Positions 17,815-25,640 of a stretch of DNA of 64,000 bases are shown here, in pieces. Source of the DNA: LSCE01 sp050485425 (lineage in GTDB: Bacteria > Pseudomonadota > Gammaproteobacteria > Nitrococcales > Aquisalimonadaceae); NCBI GenBank assembly GCA_050485425.1, contig JBJHBJ010000003.1, forward strand, positions 104,788 to 168,787, written 5' to 3'. Numbering within the stretch: the first letter of the stretch is position 1; every line of letters starts with the position of its first letter. The notes under the pieces are model-generated. The model was not told where the DNA came from, searched no databases, and was given only the letters and a program-made list of their open reading frames with translations. A program made the position numbers and the translations under genes.

Positions 17815-18540
17815 ATGAATACGCAACGCCGCGTTGCCCTGATTACCGGTGCGAACCGTGGGATCGGTTTTGAGACGGCCCGTCAACTGGGACGGCTGAA
17901 CTACGATGTGGTCATCACCAGCCGGGACGGCATCAAAGGCAAGGCTGCAGCCGACAAGCTGCAGAGCGAAGGGCTGAGCGTCGCCTACTGCCCGCTGGAC
18001 GTCACCCGCGAGGAAAGCAGGCAGCGGGCCATCGCCTTTGTCCGCGAGCGTTTCGAACGCCTGGACGTACTCGTCAACAATGCCGGCATCATGCCCGACG
18101 GCAGTCCTGAGAAACCGCACCAGGCCAGCTTCTTCGACACCGAACTGGGCGACGTCATCCGGAGCATGGAAACCAACCTGTACGGTCCGTACCGGATGAT
18201 CCAGCTTTGCGTCCCGGTCATGCGCGCCCGGGACTACGGACGCATCGTCAACATCTCCTCCGGGCTGGGGCAACTGGCGGACATGCGCGGCGCCTTCCCT
18301 GCATACCGCATGTCGAAGACCGCGCTCAATGCGTTGACCCGCATCGTCGCGGCCGAGTTGAAGGGGGAGAACATCCTGGTGAACGCAGCCAGCCCCGGCT
18401 GGGTGAAGACCGCCATGGGCGGCCCGGCCGCGCCCCGCACCCCGGCCGAGACTGTCCCCGGCATCACCTGGCTGGCCAGCCTGCCTGACGACGGCCCCAG
18501 TGGCGGCTTCTTCCAGGACCGGATGAGCATTCCATGGTAG
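17815..18540 (+). CDS. Short-chain dehydrogenase/reductase
   Basis: This is a classical SDR of about 241 residues with the NAD(P)-binding motif TGANRGIGF near the N-terminus, the structural NNAG, the catalytic Ser in NISS, and the YxxxK catalytic pair in YRMSK. The NAASPGWVKTAMGG segment after the active site is common in carbonyl-reductase-like SDRs. The start may be GTG 17809 or ATG 17815; I prefer ATG. It lies 69 bp after gpmA and 13 bp before the DUF1499 gene, with which it probably forms an operon. The substrate cannot be inferred. Confidence 0.85.
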   Translation: MNTQRRVALITGANRGIGFETARQLGRLNYDVVITSRDGIKGKAAADKLQSEGLSVAYCPLDVTREESRQRAIAFVRERFERLDVLVNNAGIMPDGSPEKPHQASFFDTELGDVIRSMETNLYGPYRMIQLCVPVMRARDYGRIVNISSGLGQLADMRGAFPAYRMSKTALNALTRIVAAELKGENILVNAASPGWVKTAMGGPAAPRTPAETVPGITWLASLPDDGPSGGFFQDRMSIPW

Positions 18541-18553
18541 CGGGGCGCTGGCG

Positions 18554-19084
18554 ATGACGGCGCTGCTGATTCGCCTGCTGCTCGTTCTGCTGCTGGTCAT
18601 GGCCGCGCTCCTTGTAGCCGGGTTGCTCTCCAATCAGCCACGGCTGACCGAGCCGCCCGGCCTGCAGGAGCGCCTGCGCATTTTCCTGACCCGGAACGTG
18701 GCCCTGACCACGCCGCAGGCCACACTGCCGGAGCTGGAGCCCAGAACCTACCCGGCCGACCCCGACCAGACCTTCGACCTCGCAAGGCAATCGGTGCAGG
18801 CCCTGGGCTGGCGCCTGGAACGCGAGGATGCCGGTGAACACAGATTGCACGCGGTGATCACCACCCGCTGGTTGCGCTTCAAGGATGATTTCGTGTTGCG
18901 GGTGGTGCCGGCATCGGACGGCAATGGCAGCGAGGTTCTCATCCGCTCGGCATCCCGCGTCGGGCGGGGCGATCTGGGGGCCAACGCCAATCACATCCGC
19001 CGATTCAATGCCGCCATGGAAGAGCGTTTTCCCTCCTCCGGCCAGGGGAGGGCTGAAGACCCGTTACCCCTAGGGGAGCGCTGA
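18554..19084 (+). CDS. DUF1499 membrane-anchored protein
   Basis: The 176-residue protein starts with a strong hydrophobic anchor (about residues 4-25). It then carries the DUF1499 core, with the lead-in NVALTTPQ, YPADPDQTFDLARQSVQALGW, then TRWLRFKDDFVLRV and IRSASRVGRGDLGANANHIRRF. The last part is the most conserved signature of this uncharacterised family. It closely follows the SDR gene and is likely co-transcribed. Function is unknown. Confidence 0.82.
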   Translation: MTALLIRLLLVLLLVMAALLVAGLLSNQPRLTEPPGLQERLRIFLTRNVALTTPQATLPELEPRTYPADPDQTFDLARQSVQALGWRLEREDAGEHRLHAVITTRWLRFKDDFVLRVVPASDGNGSEVLIRSASRVGRGDLGANANHIRRFNAAMEERFPSSGQGRAEDPLPLGER

Positions 19085-19104
19085 TTGATTCCCGAGCAGC
19101 AACA

Positions 19105-20421
19105 TCACCGCGCTTCAATCCAGTGCCGGTTCAGCACCACGAGCTGCCCCGCGCGCAAGCGGATGGTTTCCTCGTCGCGCACGCCCCTCGGGCCGCGAAG
19201 CTCGGTCACCAGCGTATGCTCACCCGGAGGCAGGTGCAGACGTGCAACCTGGATGCGATCCGGCAGGGTGCGCCAGCTGCGGGTGTCGGCATTGTCCATC
19301 ACCGCACCGACCACATTGACCAGTACTGCCAGCAAGGGGCTTTCCTCGCGGACCTGTCGCGTCGCCTGGTAGCGGGCGACATTGCGGCTGGCCGCACGGG
19401 CAATCAGCAGCGGCATCTGACGCTGCAGCCACTGGTCGCTGATATCGGACAGCCGCTCCGCCGTCTCCACCGGTGCCTGCTGCCCGTTGGCGGACAGCAC
19501 AGCGCCGCTCATGGATGACGGTCGCCGATGCAGCGACGGCAAGGCCACCCGGATCAACTGGCCGCTGCCCGGATCCTGCACCAGTAGGCTTTCGTCCCGA
19601 AGTCGCGGCGCCAGCCCATCCTGTACCACCAGCAGCACGGTGGCCCGCCGTCGAAGTTCGGACACCGGGGTCCAGGCGGTGATACCGAAGGCCCGGGCAA
19701 GCTCGTCACGTTCGTCGTCCAGTTCCAGGTGGTCTGCCAGGCGGACCAGGCTGCGCTGGAGATCACCGGGCACCGGCGCGTTGTGCCGCTGATACGCCTG
19801 GTAGGCCTTGCGGTAGGCGATCATCGCGTCGCTCCAGTCCTCGTTGGCCTCGAAGATCACGCCACTGATGTAGCGGGCGAACGCATCGCCGCCGTGGGGT
19901 GCCTCGTTGCGGAGGGGGTCGATCCTGCGCAGGCCAAGATCAATCTGCAGCGCCTCCACCCGGGCCGAATCCAGATCTCCGAGCTGCAGATGGTTCAGCG
20001 CCTGGAAGACGTGCAGCATGAGGTGCTCGTGGGTGGGTGGCACGTAACTGGTGGCGGTCTCCGTGAGCGTCCAGCTTGCCAGCGTCTCACTGACGCTGAC
20101 CGCCTGGAGCTCGCCCACCAGGGCCTTCGCCTCTTCGAAAGCCGCAATGCTTCCCGGCAGATCGCCGGACAGCCGCAGGATCATCCCCCGGTTCATCTGG
20201 TAGAGCGGCTGATTCAGGCGGGATCCCGCCAACGGCTCCAGTTGCGCCAGCGCCCGCTCGGGATTGCCCCGGGCGAGTTCCCGCTCCACGTCGGCAAAAT
20301 CCGTCCGCAGCGCGGCACACCCGCTCATCAGAAAAGCCAGCAGGAGGGCGGACAGGAAACACCTGGAACGCCTGCCGCCGGGGAGACGGCAGGCCCAGAG
20401 GAGACGCTGATCAGTTCTCAC
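19105..20421 (-). CDS. COG3014-like lipoprotein with TPR-like N-terminal half
   Basis: The 438-residue protein has a type II signal (hydrophobic LLLAFL, then lipobox MSGC near residue 35). The N-terminal half looks like tetratricopeptide repeats (RALAQLEPLAGSRLNQPLYQMNRG, IAAFEEAKALV, DAMIAYRKAYQAY). The C-terminal half is beta-rich and ends with an extracytoplasmic domain that includes PPGEHTLVTELRG. This pattern matches COG3014, a family usually encoded beside LpoB, as here (47 bp downstream of lpoB). The start is GTG. An outer-membrane-associated cell-wall role is inferred from this linkage. Confidence 0.75.
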   Translation of the reverse strand: MRTDQRLLWACRLPGGRRSRCFLSALLLAFLMSGCAALRTDFADVERELARGNPERALAQLEPLAGSRLNQPLYQMNRGMILRLSGDLPGSIAAFEEAKALVGELQAVSVSETLASWTLTETATSYVPPTHEHLMLHVFQALNHLQLGDLDSARVEALQIDLGLRRIDPLRNEAPHGGDAFARYISGVIFEANEDWSDAMIAYRKAYQAYQRHNAPVPGDLQRSLVRLADHLELDDERDELARAFGITAWTPVSELRRRATVLLVVQDGLAPRLRDESLLVQDPGSGQLIRVALPSLHRRPSSMSGAVLSANGQQAPVETAERLSDISDQWLQRQMPLLIARAASRNVARYQATRQVREESPLLAVLVNVVGAVMDNADTRSWRTLPDRIQVARLHLPPGEHTLVTELRGPRGVRDEETIRLRAGQLVVLNRHWIEAR

Positions 20422-20468
20422 GTTCGCGCTCGAAAGCGGTTTTCGTTCGTAGCCAGGAGCGAGGCGTC

Positions 20469-21068
20469 TCAGGAACGGAACAGCCCGCGGCGAATGACCT
20501 TGCGGATCTGCTTCTGCCCCACCCAGACACGGGTATTGTCCGCCAGGCTGGTCAATGCCAGATCCACCTGGTAGTAGGCCACCTCGGTTCGGCCTTCCAC
20601 ATCGGTGATGGTATTGATGGTGCCGGTGAGCATGTAGTTGGCCCCCGCCTCCTCACCGGGCGGGTTCACGGTATCGGGCCGGGCATGCTGGGCCTGGTCC
20701 TGGCGCTCGTCGCGCAGGGCATCACGCTCGCCGCCGGCCGCCACGAAAACCACGCGTCCGGAATTGATCAACTCGCGCTCGATGTCCCGGATGAACGTAT
20801 TGGTATTGATGTGCTCATGGCTGAGGTTGCGGATCTGTCCGACGATCACGGTCGGGGTATCGCCGGTGCGCCCCTCGTGCCGATCGATCCAGCCGCGCGA
20901 GAGCAGATCCTCCACCATCTCCCGGGACACCAGCCTGGAGTCGGTATCGTTCCAGCGCCCGGTCAGGTCTATCGCCTCATCGGTCCCGACCCGATCCACC
21001 TGGGTGGCGCAGGCAGCCAGCCCCATCCCCATCATCGCGACAGCCAGCAAACGGAAAAGGCGTTTCAT
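20469..21068 (-). CDS. lpoB: Penicillin-binding protein activator LpoB
   Basis: LpoB is an outer-membrane lipoprotein that reaches through the peptidoglycan to activate the bifunctional synthase PBP1b. The 199-residue protein has a lipoprotein signal with lipobox LAAC at about residues 17-20, a short linker, and the LpoB fold with the typical motifs LTGRWNDTDSRLV, INTNTFIRDIERELINSG, YMLTGTINTI, and VDLALTSLADNTRVWVGQKQIRK near the end. The start is the ATG opening MKRLFRLLAV. The upstream gap carries the Fur-linked RNA unit on the opposite strand. Confidence 0.9.
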   Translation of the reverse strand: MKRLFRLLAVAMMGMGLAACATQVDRVGTDEAIDLTGRWNDTDSRLVSREMVEDLLSRGWIDRHEGRTGDTPTVIVGQIRNLSHEHINTNTFIRDIERELINSGRVVFVAAGGERDALRDERQDQAQHARPDTVNPPGEEAGANYMLTGTINTITDVEGRTEVAYYQVDLALTSLADNTRVWVGQKQIRKVIRRGLFRS

Positions 21069-21223
21069 AATACGTCCTCGACAAAGAATCCATGGCCTGG
21101 AGAAACATCGGGCCCGGTCGGTGTCCGGCACCGCCGGTGCGTATCCGTGGCCTGAAAAGAGCTTGGCTTTGACATCATACCTGCCAAATCGGTTGCATGG
21201 TCAGCAGGCAGATCGCACAAAAG

Positions 21224-21272
21224 GTAAATGCGAATCATTACTATTGACAGTCGCAACAATTACTCCTAACCT
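21224..21272 (+). promoter_or_regulatory. Fur box overlapping a sigma70 promoter
   Basis: Bases 21224-21242 (GTAAATGCGAATCATTACT) match the 19-bp Fur consensus at 13 of 19 positions, including the central AATCATTA core. TTGACA (21244-21249), a 17-bp spacer and TAACCT (21267-21272) form a strong rightward promoter immediately after it, so a bound Fur dimer would abut and occlude the -35. No protein gene follows on this strand before the terminator at 21396-21424. The box also lies 156 bp upstream of the lpoB start on the other strand, but no good leftward promoter overlaps it. Confidence 0.65.
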
Positions 21273-21278
21273 AACATG

Positions 21279-21424
21279 ACCGACGACGGGGCAAGTGTCG
21301 GTACTGGATCGAGTCCAGTTGTGCTCTGAAGTGTGTTACGGCACGGGAAAGGCTCGTCAAACCTCCCACTGGCGGGCCTCTTCCCTCTCTCATTGACGCC
21401 GCGGCTCCGCCGCGGCGTTTTTTT
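21279..21424 (+). ncRNA. Candidate Fur-regulated small RNA
   Basis: The stretch from the predicted start (about 21279) to the intrinsic terminator is about 145 nt. It has the architecture of an iron-responsive trans-acting sRNA such as RyhB or PrrF: Fur-covered promoter, no convincing coding potential, a 5' hairpin (ACTGGA 21303-21308 with TCCAGT 21314-21319), an unstructured C/U-rich stretch at about 21378-21391 (CCTCTTCCCTCTCT) able to pair with purine-rich Shine-Dalgarno regions, then a GC-rich terminator with seven T residues. A 17-codon frame from ATG 21276 (MTDDGASVGTGSSPVVL) overlaps the predicted start and lacks a ribosome site. I do not recognise it as a known RNA family. Confidence 0.5.
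21396..21424 (+). terminator. Intrinsic terminator
   Basis: ACGCCGCGG (21396-21404) pairs perfectly with CCGCGGCGT (21410-21418) around a 5-nt loop. Seven T residues (21418-21424) follow on the plus strand. The only plus-strand transcript it could end nearby is the Fur-linked RNA. It abuts the stop codon of the leftward zapG gene. Confidence 0.9.
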
Positions 21425-22014
21425 CAGGAAGAATTCCTTTTCCCGGTCCGGGGGGCATCGTCCTCTTCCGTCGCGAAGTCGGCCGGCGGCCTGTCCGCGG
21501 TATCCTCCCGGGCCTCGTCGGCCACCTCCTGCACGGACTCTTCGCCGGCCGGCTCCCGCGGCTTTTCCCGCTTTGCGGCCTCTTCCTCCCGCTTCTGACT
21601 CTCCGGCACCGTTTCCGGATCCTCCTTCGGCGCGGGCTCCCGATCCCTGGCATCATCGGCCGCTCCGGCTCCTTCCGCGTCCGCGGCAGTCTGTTCCTGC
21701 TGCCCGGTCAGCTTCCGGCGCTCCGGTTCCGCATGAAGCAGGTTGGCGTCCTCCCCGAGGCCAAGCCGCTGCGACCCTTCCGCCAGATGCTCGTAGAGAC
21801 CACGATAGTTTCCGGTCAACTGGTTGAACAGCGTGGCGGTCTTCTCGAAATGCGCGCTGACATCCTCGCGATACCGGCGAAGCTCGCTGGCTGCGGCGTC
21901 ACGCTCATGCTCCAGCGTTTTCGTCCGGCTGGTGCTCGGCGCCGTCATCCGCCCAACCACGAACGCCACAACAACACTCACCGCCAACACCAGTAACCAC
22001 GCAACTGCAGACAT
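21424..22014 (-). CDS. zapG: ZapG/YhcB-like inner-membrane protein (DUF1043)
   Basis: The 196-residue protein has an N-terminal membrane helix (about 3-22, followed by GRMTAP) and a coiled-coil region with the family signature YREDVSAHFEKTATLFNQLTGNYRGLYEHLAEGS. This identifies DUF1043 (YhcB/ZapG), a cell division and envelope growth factor linked to the divisome and elongasome. The last 80 residues are a low-complexity, highly charged Glu/Asp/Lys/Pro/Ala tail, longer than in E. coli. The start ATG 22014 has an AGAGGAGAG ribosome site. An ATG 21 bp upstream is less likely. Confidence 0.85.
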   Translation of the reverse strand: MSAVAWLLVLAVSVVVAFVVGRMTAPSTSRTKTLEHERDAAASELRRYREDVSAHFEKTATLFNQLTGNYRGLYEHLAEGSQRLGLGEDANLLHAEPERRKLTGQQEQTAADAEGAGAADDARDREPAPKEDPETVPESQKREEEAAKREKPREPAGEESVQEVADEAREDTADRPPADFATEEDDAPRTGKRNSS

Positions 22015-22183
22015 CGGCACACTCTCCTCTGGCAAGACGCATAGCCCTGAGCGTAACAGGCAAGCCCCTGCCGCGTAAGTTCAGCGATCCCCGGGGCCGA
22101 TCAGGCCGGCGCGGATCGGCAAACGTATCATTTCTGCAACACGGGACAGAGGGCGCGAAAATACGCTATGCTTTGCGTTGTTG

Positions 22184-22198
22184 TTTTGCGACGCAAAA
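22184..22198. promoter_or_regulatory. Perfect palindrome upstream of porin gene
   Basis: TTTTGCG (22184-22190), one base, CGCAAAA (22192-22198) is a perfect 15-bp palindrome in the 307-bp gap between zapG and the porin gene. It may be an operator for the porin. I see no convincing -10/-35 pair that can be assigned with certainty and nothing else in this gap. Confidence 0.35.
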
Positions 22199-22321
22199 GT
22201 TGTATCAGCGCAACATTGGCGAATAGCGTCTAGACTGTCATTCAGGCAATGAATGCCGTGAGGGCGTGCGTCCGCCGGACAGCCCTCTGAAACCCAAGCA
22301 GAGAGTGAAGGAGTTCCAACA

Positions 22322-23425
22322 ATGCAGAAGAACGCGCTGCAGACGCTCAATGCACTGGCCCTGGCGGGGGTGATCGGTGCCACCGGGTGGGCCGGAACGG
22401 CCGTAGCCGACGAGGAAGACGGCATCACCGTGGGGGGCGCGGTCCGCTTCAACTACGACTACAACGACGCCGACGCGGAAAGTCGCGACAGTCTGGGCGA
22501 CTTCAATCTGGACGTCGTGCGCTTCAACCTGCGCGGGCGCATCGGCGCCTGGAGCCTGAACGCGGAATACCGCTTATATGACGGCTTCAGAACGCCGCGG
22601 CAACTGGCCATCGGCTATGATTTCAACGACCAGTGGTCCACCGAGTTCGGCGCGGTGGAGCAGTACTTCGGCATCATGCCGCTGGGTGCTTACGGCTTCC
22701 AGCTCAGCACGCTGTACGAGGTCGGCCTGGAAGACGCCATCAAGCAGGGTGCCAACGTGCACTACAACGCCAACGGCACACACCTGACGCTGGCCCTGTA
22801 CAAGAACGGCGAACTGGGCCGCGGTGGGTCCGAGAACCGCTATTCGCCGGATGTCGCCCCGATTGGAACTGAAGGCAACTACGAACGCAACACTCTGGCA
22901 TTGCGACTGGCCCAGCAACTGTCATTCGGCGATGGTCTGGGGCTGGAAGTGGGCCTGTCCGGCATGTACGGCGAGCTACGCAACGAGGCCGAGGAAGATA
23001 CCGGCAGCCGCTGGGCCGCGGCCGCTCACGGTGTATTCACCGCCGGCAACCTGGACCTGCGAGCGCAGGCTGGCTCCTACGAGTTCGACCCGGATGAATC
23101 GATCGACCGGGACACGATCCAAGTTGCTGCCTTCGGCGGCACCTGGGATATTCCACAGGAAGCCAACTTCTACCTCGTCGGGGCGGCTTATACCCTGCAC
23201 ACGAGCGGCCTGCTGGACTACGTGCAGTTCTACAACCACTATTCCATGCTGACCGACGAGGCTGGCGACCTGGAGGACTACCGGAAGAATGTTGCCGGTA
23301 CGCTGCTGGCATCCGGTCCGCTGTTTACCTACCTGGAAATCCAGTCCATGAAGAATGGTCCGTTCGCGGCGCGCGACGACAGTTGGGAAACCCTGTTCCG
23401 GGCCAATATCGGCTACTACTTCTGA
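22322..23425 (+). CDS. Outer-membrane porin-like protein
   Basis: The 367-residue protein has a signal peptide cleaved after about residue 29 (WAGTAVA-DEE). Alternating beta strands rich in aromatic residues follow, for example VRFNLRGRIGAWSLNAEYRLYDGF and GYDFNDQWSTEFGAVEQYF. It ends in FRANIGYYF, a C-terminal phenylalanine signal for BAM-dependent insertion. The mature protein is acidic. This pattern indicates a 16- or 18-strand porin. The substrate cannot be told. It is monocistronic, with its own terminator. The start has a GGAG ribosome site about 10 bp upstream. Confidence 0.85.
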   Translation: MQKNALQTLNALALAGVIGATGWAGTAVADEEDGITVGGAVRFNYDYNDADAESRDSLGDFNLDVVRFNLRGRIGAWSLNAEYRLYDGFRTPRQLAIGYDFNDQWSTEFGAVEQYFGIMPLGAYGFQLSTLYEVGLEDAIKQGANVHYNANGTHLTLALYKNGELGRGGSENRYSPDVAPIGTEGNYERNTLALRLAQQLSFGDGLGLEVGLSGMYGELRNEAEEDTGSRWAAAAHGVFTAGNLDLRAQAGSYEFDPDESIDRDTIQVAAFGGTWDIPQEANFYLVGAAYTLHTSGLLDYVQFYNHYSMLTDEAGDLEDYRKNVAGTLLASGPLFTYLEIQSMKNGPFAARDDSWETLFRANIGYYF

Positions 23426-23448
23426 GCGGCCTGACCGCTCCCGGCCGA

Positions 23449-23477
23449 AAAGCGGAGGCACAGCCTCCGCTTTTTTT
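23449..23477 (+). terminator. Intrinsic terminator of porin gene
   Basis: AAGCGGAGGC (23450-23459) pairs with GCCTCCGCTT (23463-23472) across a 3-nt loop. A T-run (23471-23477) follows on the plus strand, 25 bp after the porin stop. Confidence 0.92.
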
Positions 23478-23516
23478 GTTTCATGGCCCGGCAAGTGAAA
23501 AGCCGGCCATTCGGAC

Positions 23517-23551
23517 TTCCCATCCTTCCCCGCTGGCCATATACTGGCCAG
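23517..23551 (+). promoter_or_regulatory. Promoter with inverted repeat around the -10
   Basis: TTCCCA (23517-23522), a 17-bp spacer and TATACT (23540-23545) form a plausible promoter for the exported protein gene at 23598. The -10 is embedded in a perfect inverted repeat, CTGGCCA (23533-23539) and TGGCCAG (23545-23551) with a 5-nt centre, a layout suited to a repressor. Confidence 0.45.
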
Positions 23552-23597
23552 GATCCTTCGCGAACATAACAAAAACATAAAGTTACGGAAAATAATT

Positions 23598-24071
23598 ATG
23601 TTACATAAGTTCGCTCTACCCACGATGTTCCTGGCCGCATCCGGGCTGGCTTTCGTCTCCCCTGCCCTGACCGTGGAACTGTCGGTACCCAACGGCATGC
23701 AATCCGATATTCGCCCTGCGGTGGTCGCCGTGGCCGACAGCATGCCGCCGGCCGTAGCAGCCATGGTGGAAACTGCCCGCGAAGCCCGCCAGAACGGCGA
23801 GCTGGACGAAGCGGAACAGCTGCTGCGCTCGGCGCTCAACCAGACGTCATCGGCCTCCCTGGCTCGTCGAGAGGTGGAGGACGAGTTGTACTACCACCTG
23901 CCGCTGACGCGTGTCCGACGGCTGCTGGAAGCTGACGAACTGGAAGAGGCCAGAGACGTGCTGTCCGAGGTCAGTGGGTATGCCCGCATGCACCCCAACC
24001 GGATGCAGTACATGCAGACGGTGGACCGCTACGACCTGGTCATCCGCCATCGGATGCGCTCCGGGCAGTAG
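23598..24071 (+). CDS. Exported protein of unknown function
   Basis: This 157-residue protein has a likely signal peptide (MLHKFALPTMFLAASGLAFVSPALT, cleavage near residue 25). A mainly alpha-helical body follows, with a TPR-like helix pair (AREARQNGELDEAEQLLRSALNQ and LLEADELEEARDVLSEV). I do not recognise the family. The promoter region upstream is AT-rich relative to the surroundings. The gene converges on the lipoprotein gene (15 bp between the stops). Confidence 0.65.
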   Translation: MLHKFALPTMFLAASGLAFVSPALTVELSVPNGMQSDIRPAVVAVADSMPPAVAAMVETAREARQNGELDEAEQLLRSALNQTSSASLARREVEDELYYHLPLTRVRRLLEADELEEARDVLSEVSGYARMHPNRMQYMQTVDRYDLVIRHRMRSGQ

Positions 24072-24086
24072 GCCGGGAGTCGTTCG

Positions 24087-25640
24087 TCATTCCGTCCGGT
24101 CATTGCCGGGACGGTGGTAGATCCGGTGCAACAGGTCCGGATCGTCGAAATGACGCCTGCCCACGAAAGCGGTGGCATGCCTGCCCCGCTGCCGCATCGC
24201 GCCCGGCTCCGGAACCCCGGAGACCCAGAAGATCCATCGCTCTCCACGTTCGGTCCCCGGCACCAGACCGTCAGAGGCAAACAGGCTGCGGCGTCCGGGA
24301 TCGCCGGTCCCGCGCGCCAGGCTGCGAAGACGATCATAGTCCTCAAGCAGGTACTCCTCGCCGTCCCCGTCCACCGCCTCCGTCAGGTAGACAGCCTGGA
24401 CGTAGTGCGACCCATCCTCCAGGCGAAGGGCGAGACGCTGCGCGCCTTCCGGTCTCGGCGGCGCCGGCAGCAGCAGCGGGGGTTCGGCGTAAGCGGGGCG
24501 GGACAACGGCTCCAGCCCATCGAATGGGTAATGCTGGTGATAGCAACCGCAGTTGTGCATGGTTTCAAGCAGCAGCGGCAGCCCGTCCTCCGACAGTGTC
24601 ACCCGCACCGTCAGACCATCCAGGCGGCCGCCGAGCAGGTCCAGGAAATGATCCCTGGGCCGGGCGGAGAACCAGAACACGTAGTTCAGCCGTAACAGAC
24701 CCCCGGCACCCAGTTGGGCATGATCGATGTAATGGTAGACCCGAGGCCGGTCAATGAGCACTCCCGGCAGACCGTCATCGAGCCATGTCGGCGTCCCAAT
24801 GCGATTGTGCGGGGCATCGCGCTCCATCTCGATGACCGGGGCATAAGCGGCAAGCAGGAACGCACGCTCGCCGGCACTCAGAACAGCGCGGCCGAGATCG
24901 TCTCTGGGCACGTTCGCCAGGACGCCAGCCACCGCAAGCGGATCCGCGGTGGTCTCGCCGCCGCCGGGTTGGTATCGGAGCGCCGCCGGCTGCGCCGGGG
25001 CGTCGGGCGAGAATTCGCCGCGCACGCCTCGCTGCCAACCGGCCACGCCGGCACGAATGAACCACCGGCTGATCGGATAAACCCCGACCACGCGATGCCA
25101 CCCGATGTACTCGTCCGACGGGGCCGCCAGCGCTGACAGCGTCTGGCCATCCGGTTCGGCCGCTCGCCGGACAGCGGCCAGCAGGCGTTCTCCACAGCGC
25201 TCCAGCGCATCAGCGACGCCCTCTCCCTCCGGCACCTTGTCGGCGAGCACCCGTCTGCTCTGCGCCCCGAGGTTGGCCAGTTCCCATCGCCGCGCCTGCC
25301 GGTCAAGCATATGCAGTTCCCACAACACGCTGTCGCGGGAAGCCAGGGCCCGGGAGGCCAGTTCACGGTCCTGCCGCAGAAACGGATAGCCGCGAACCGG
25401 TGGCGGTGCGCCATCGCGGACGCCTTCCTCGTCCACCAGGCGGTCGACGTTCTCATAGAAGGTCAGGCACGCCCGTTCACTGGCGCTGGGCGGCGTCATG
25501 GCGGGCCGGGAGGCACAGCCCGCCAGCACCATGACGCAGCCAAGCGCCACGCAGGCGCTGACCCACCCGTTCCCTGCCCGCCCCTGTGAATACGCGGACG
25601 TTTCCTTATACTGGCACCACCATTGCTGGAGACTGATCAT
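24087..25640 (-). CDS. Large lipoprotein of unknown function
   Basis: The roughly 500-residue protein has a lipobox (VLAGC) preceded by a short hydrophobic stretch. A long soluble domain follows, with conserved-looking blocks such as YPISRWFIRAGVAGWQ, GTPTWLDDGLPGVLIDRPRVYHYIDHA, LLRLNYVFWFSARP and ETMHNCGCYHQHYPFDG. The last resembles a Cys/His metal or redox site. I do not recognise the family. The start is uncertain. ATG 25640 gives an unusually long region before the lipobox and overlaps the moaC start on the other strand. GTG 25550 gives a shorter signal but lacks a good ribosome site. Confidence 0.7.
   Translation of the reverse strand: MISLQQWWCQYKETSAYSQGRAGNGWVSACVALGCVMVLAGCASRPAMTPPSASERACLTFYENVDRLVDEEGVRDGAPPPVRGYPFLRQDRELASRALASRDSVLWELHMLDRQARRWELANLGAQSRRVLADKVPEGEGVADALERCGERLLAAVRRAAEPDGQTLSALAAPSDEYIGWHRVVGVYPISRWFIRAGVAGWQRGVRGEFSPDAPAQPAALRYQPGGGETTADPLAVAGVLANVPRDDLGRAVLSAGERAFLLAAYAPVIEMERDAPHNRIGTPTWLDDGLPGVLIDRPRVYHYIDHAQLGAGGLLRLNYVFWFSARPRDHFLDLLGGRLDGLTVRVTLSEDGLPLLLETMHNCGCYHQHYPFDGLEPLSRPAYAEPPLLLPAPPRPEGAQRLALRLEDGSHYVQAVYLTEAVDGDGEEYLLEDYDRLRSLARGTGDPGRRSLFASDGLVPGTERGERWIFWVSGVPEPGAMRQRGRHATAFVGRRHFDDPDLLHRIYHRPGNDRTE

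Noticed and set aside
17008..18633. 541-codon open frame opposite gpmA, the SDR and DUF1499 genes
   Set aside because: It spans three good genes on the other strand and has no homology signal.
21303..21319. tRNA T-arm look-alike (GGATCGAGTCC)
   Set aside because: No acceptor stem, D-arm or anticodon arm can be built around it; it is a simple hairpin in the candidate RNA.
22237..22243. Exact CTGTCAT half-site before the porin
   Set aside because: No second half-site at the required 11-bp spacing, so a PhoB box is not supported.
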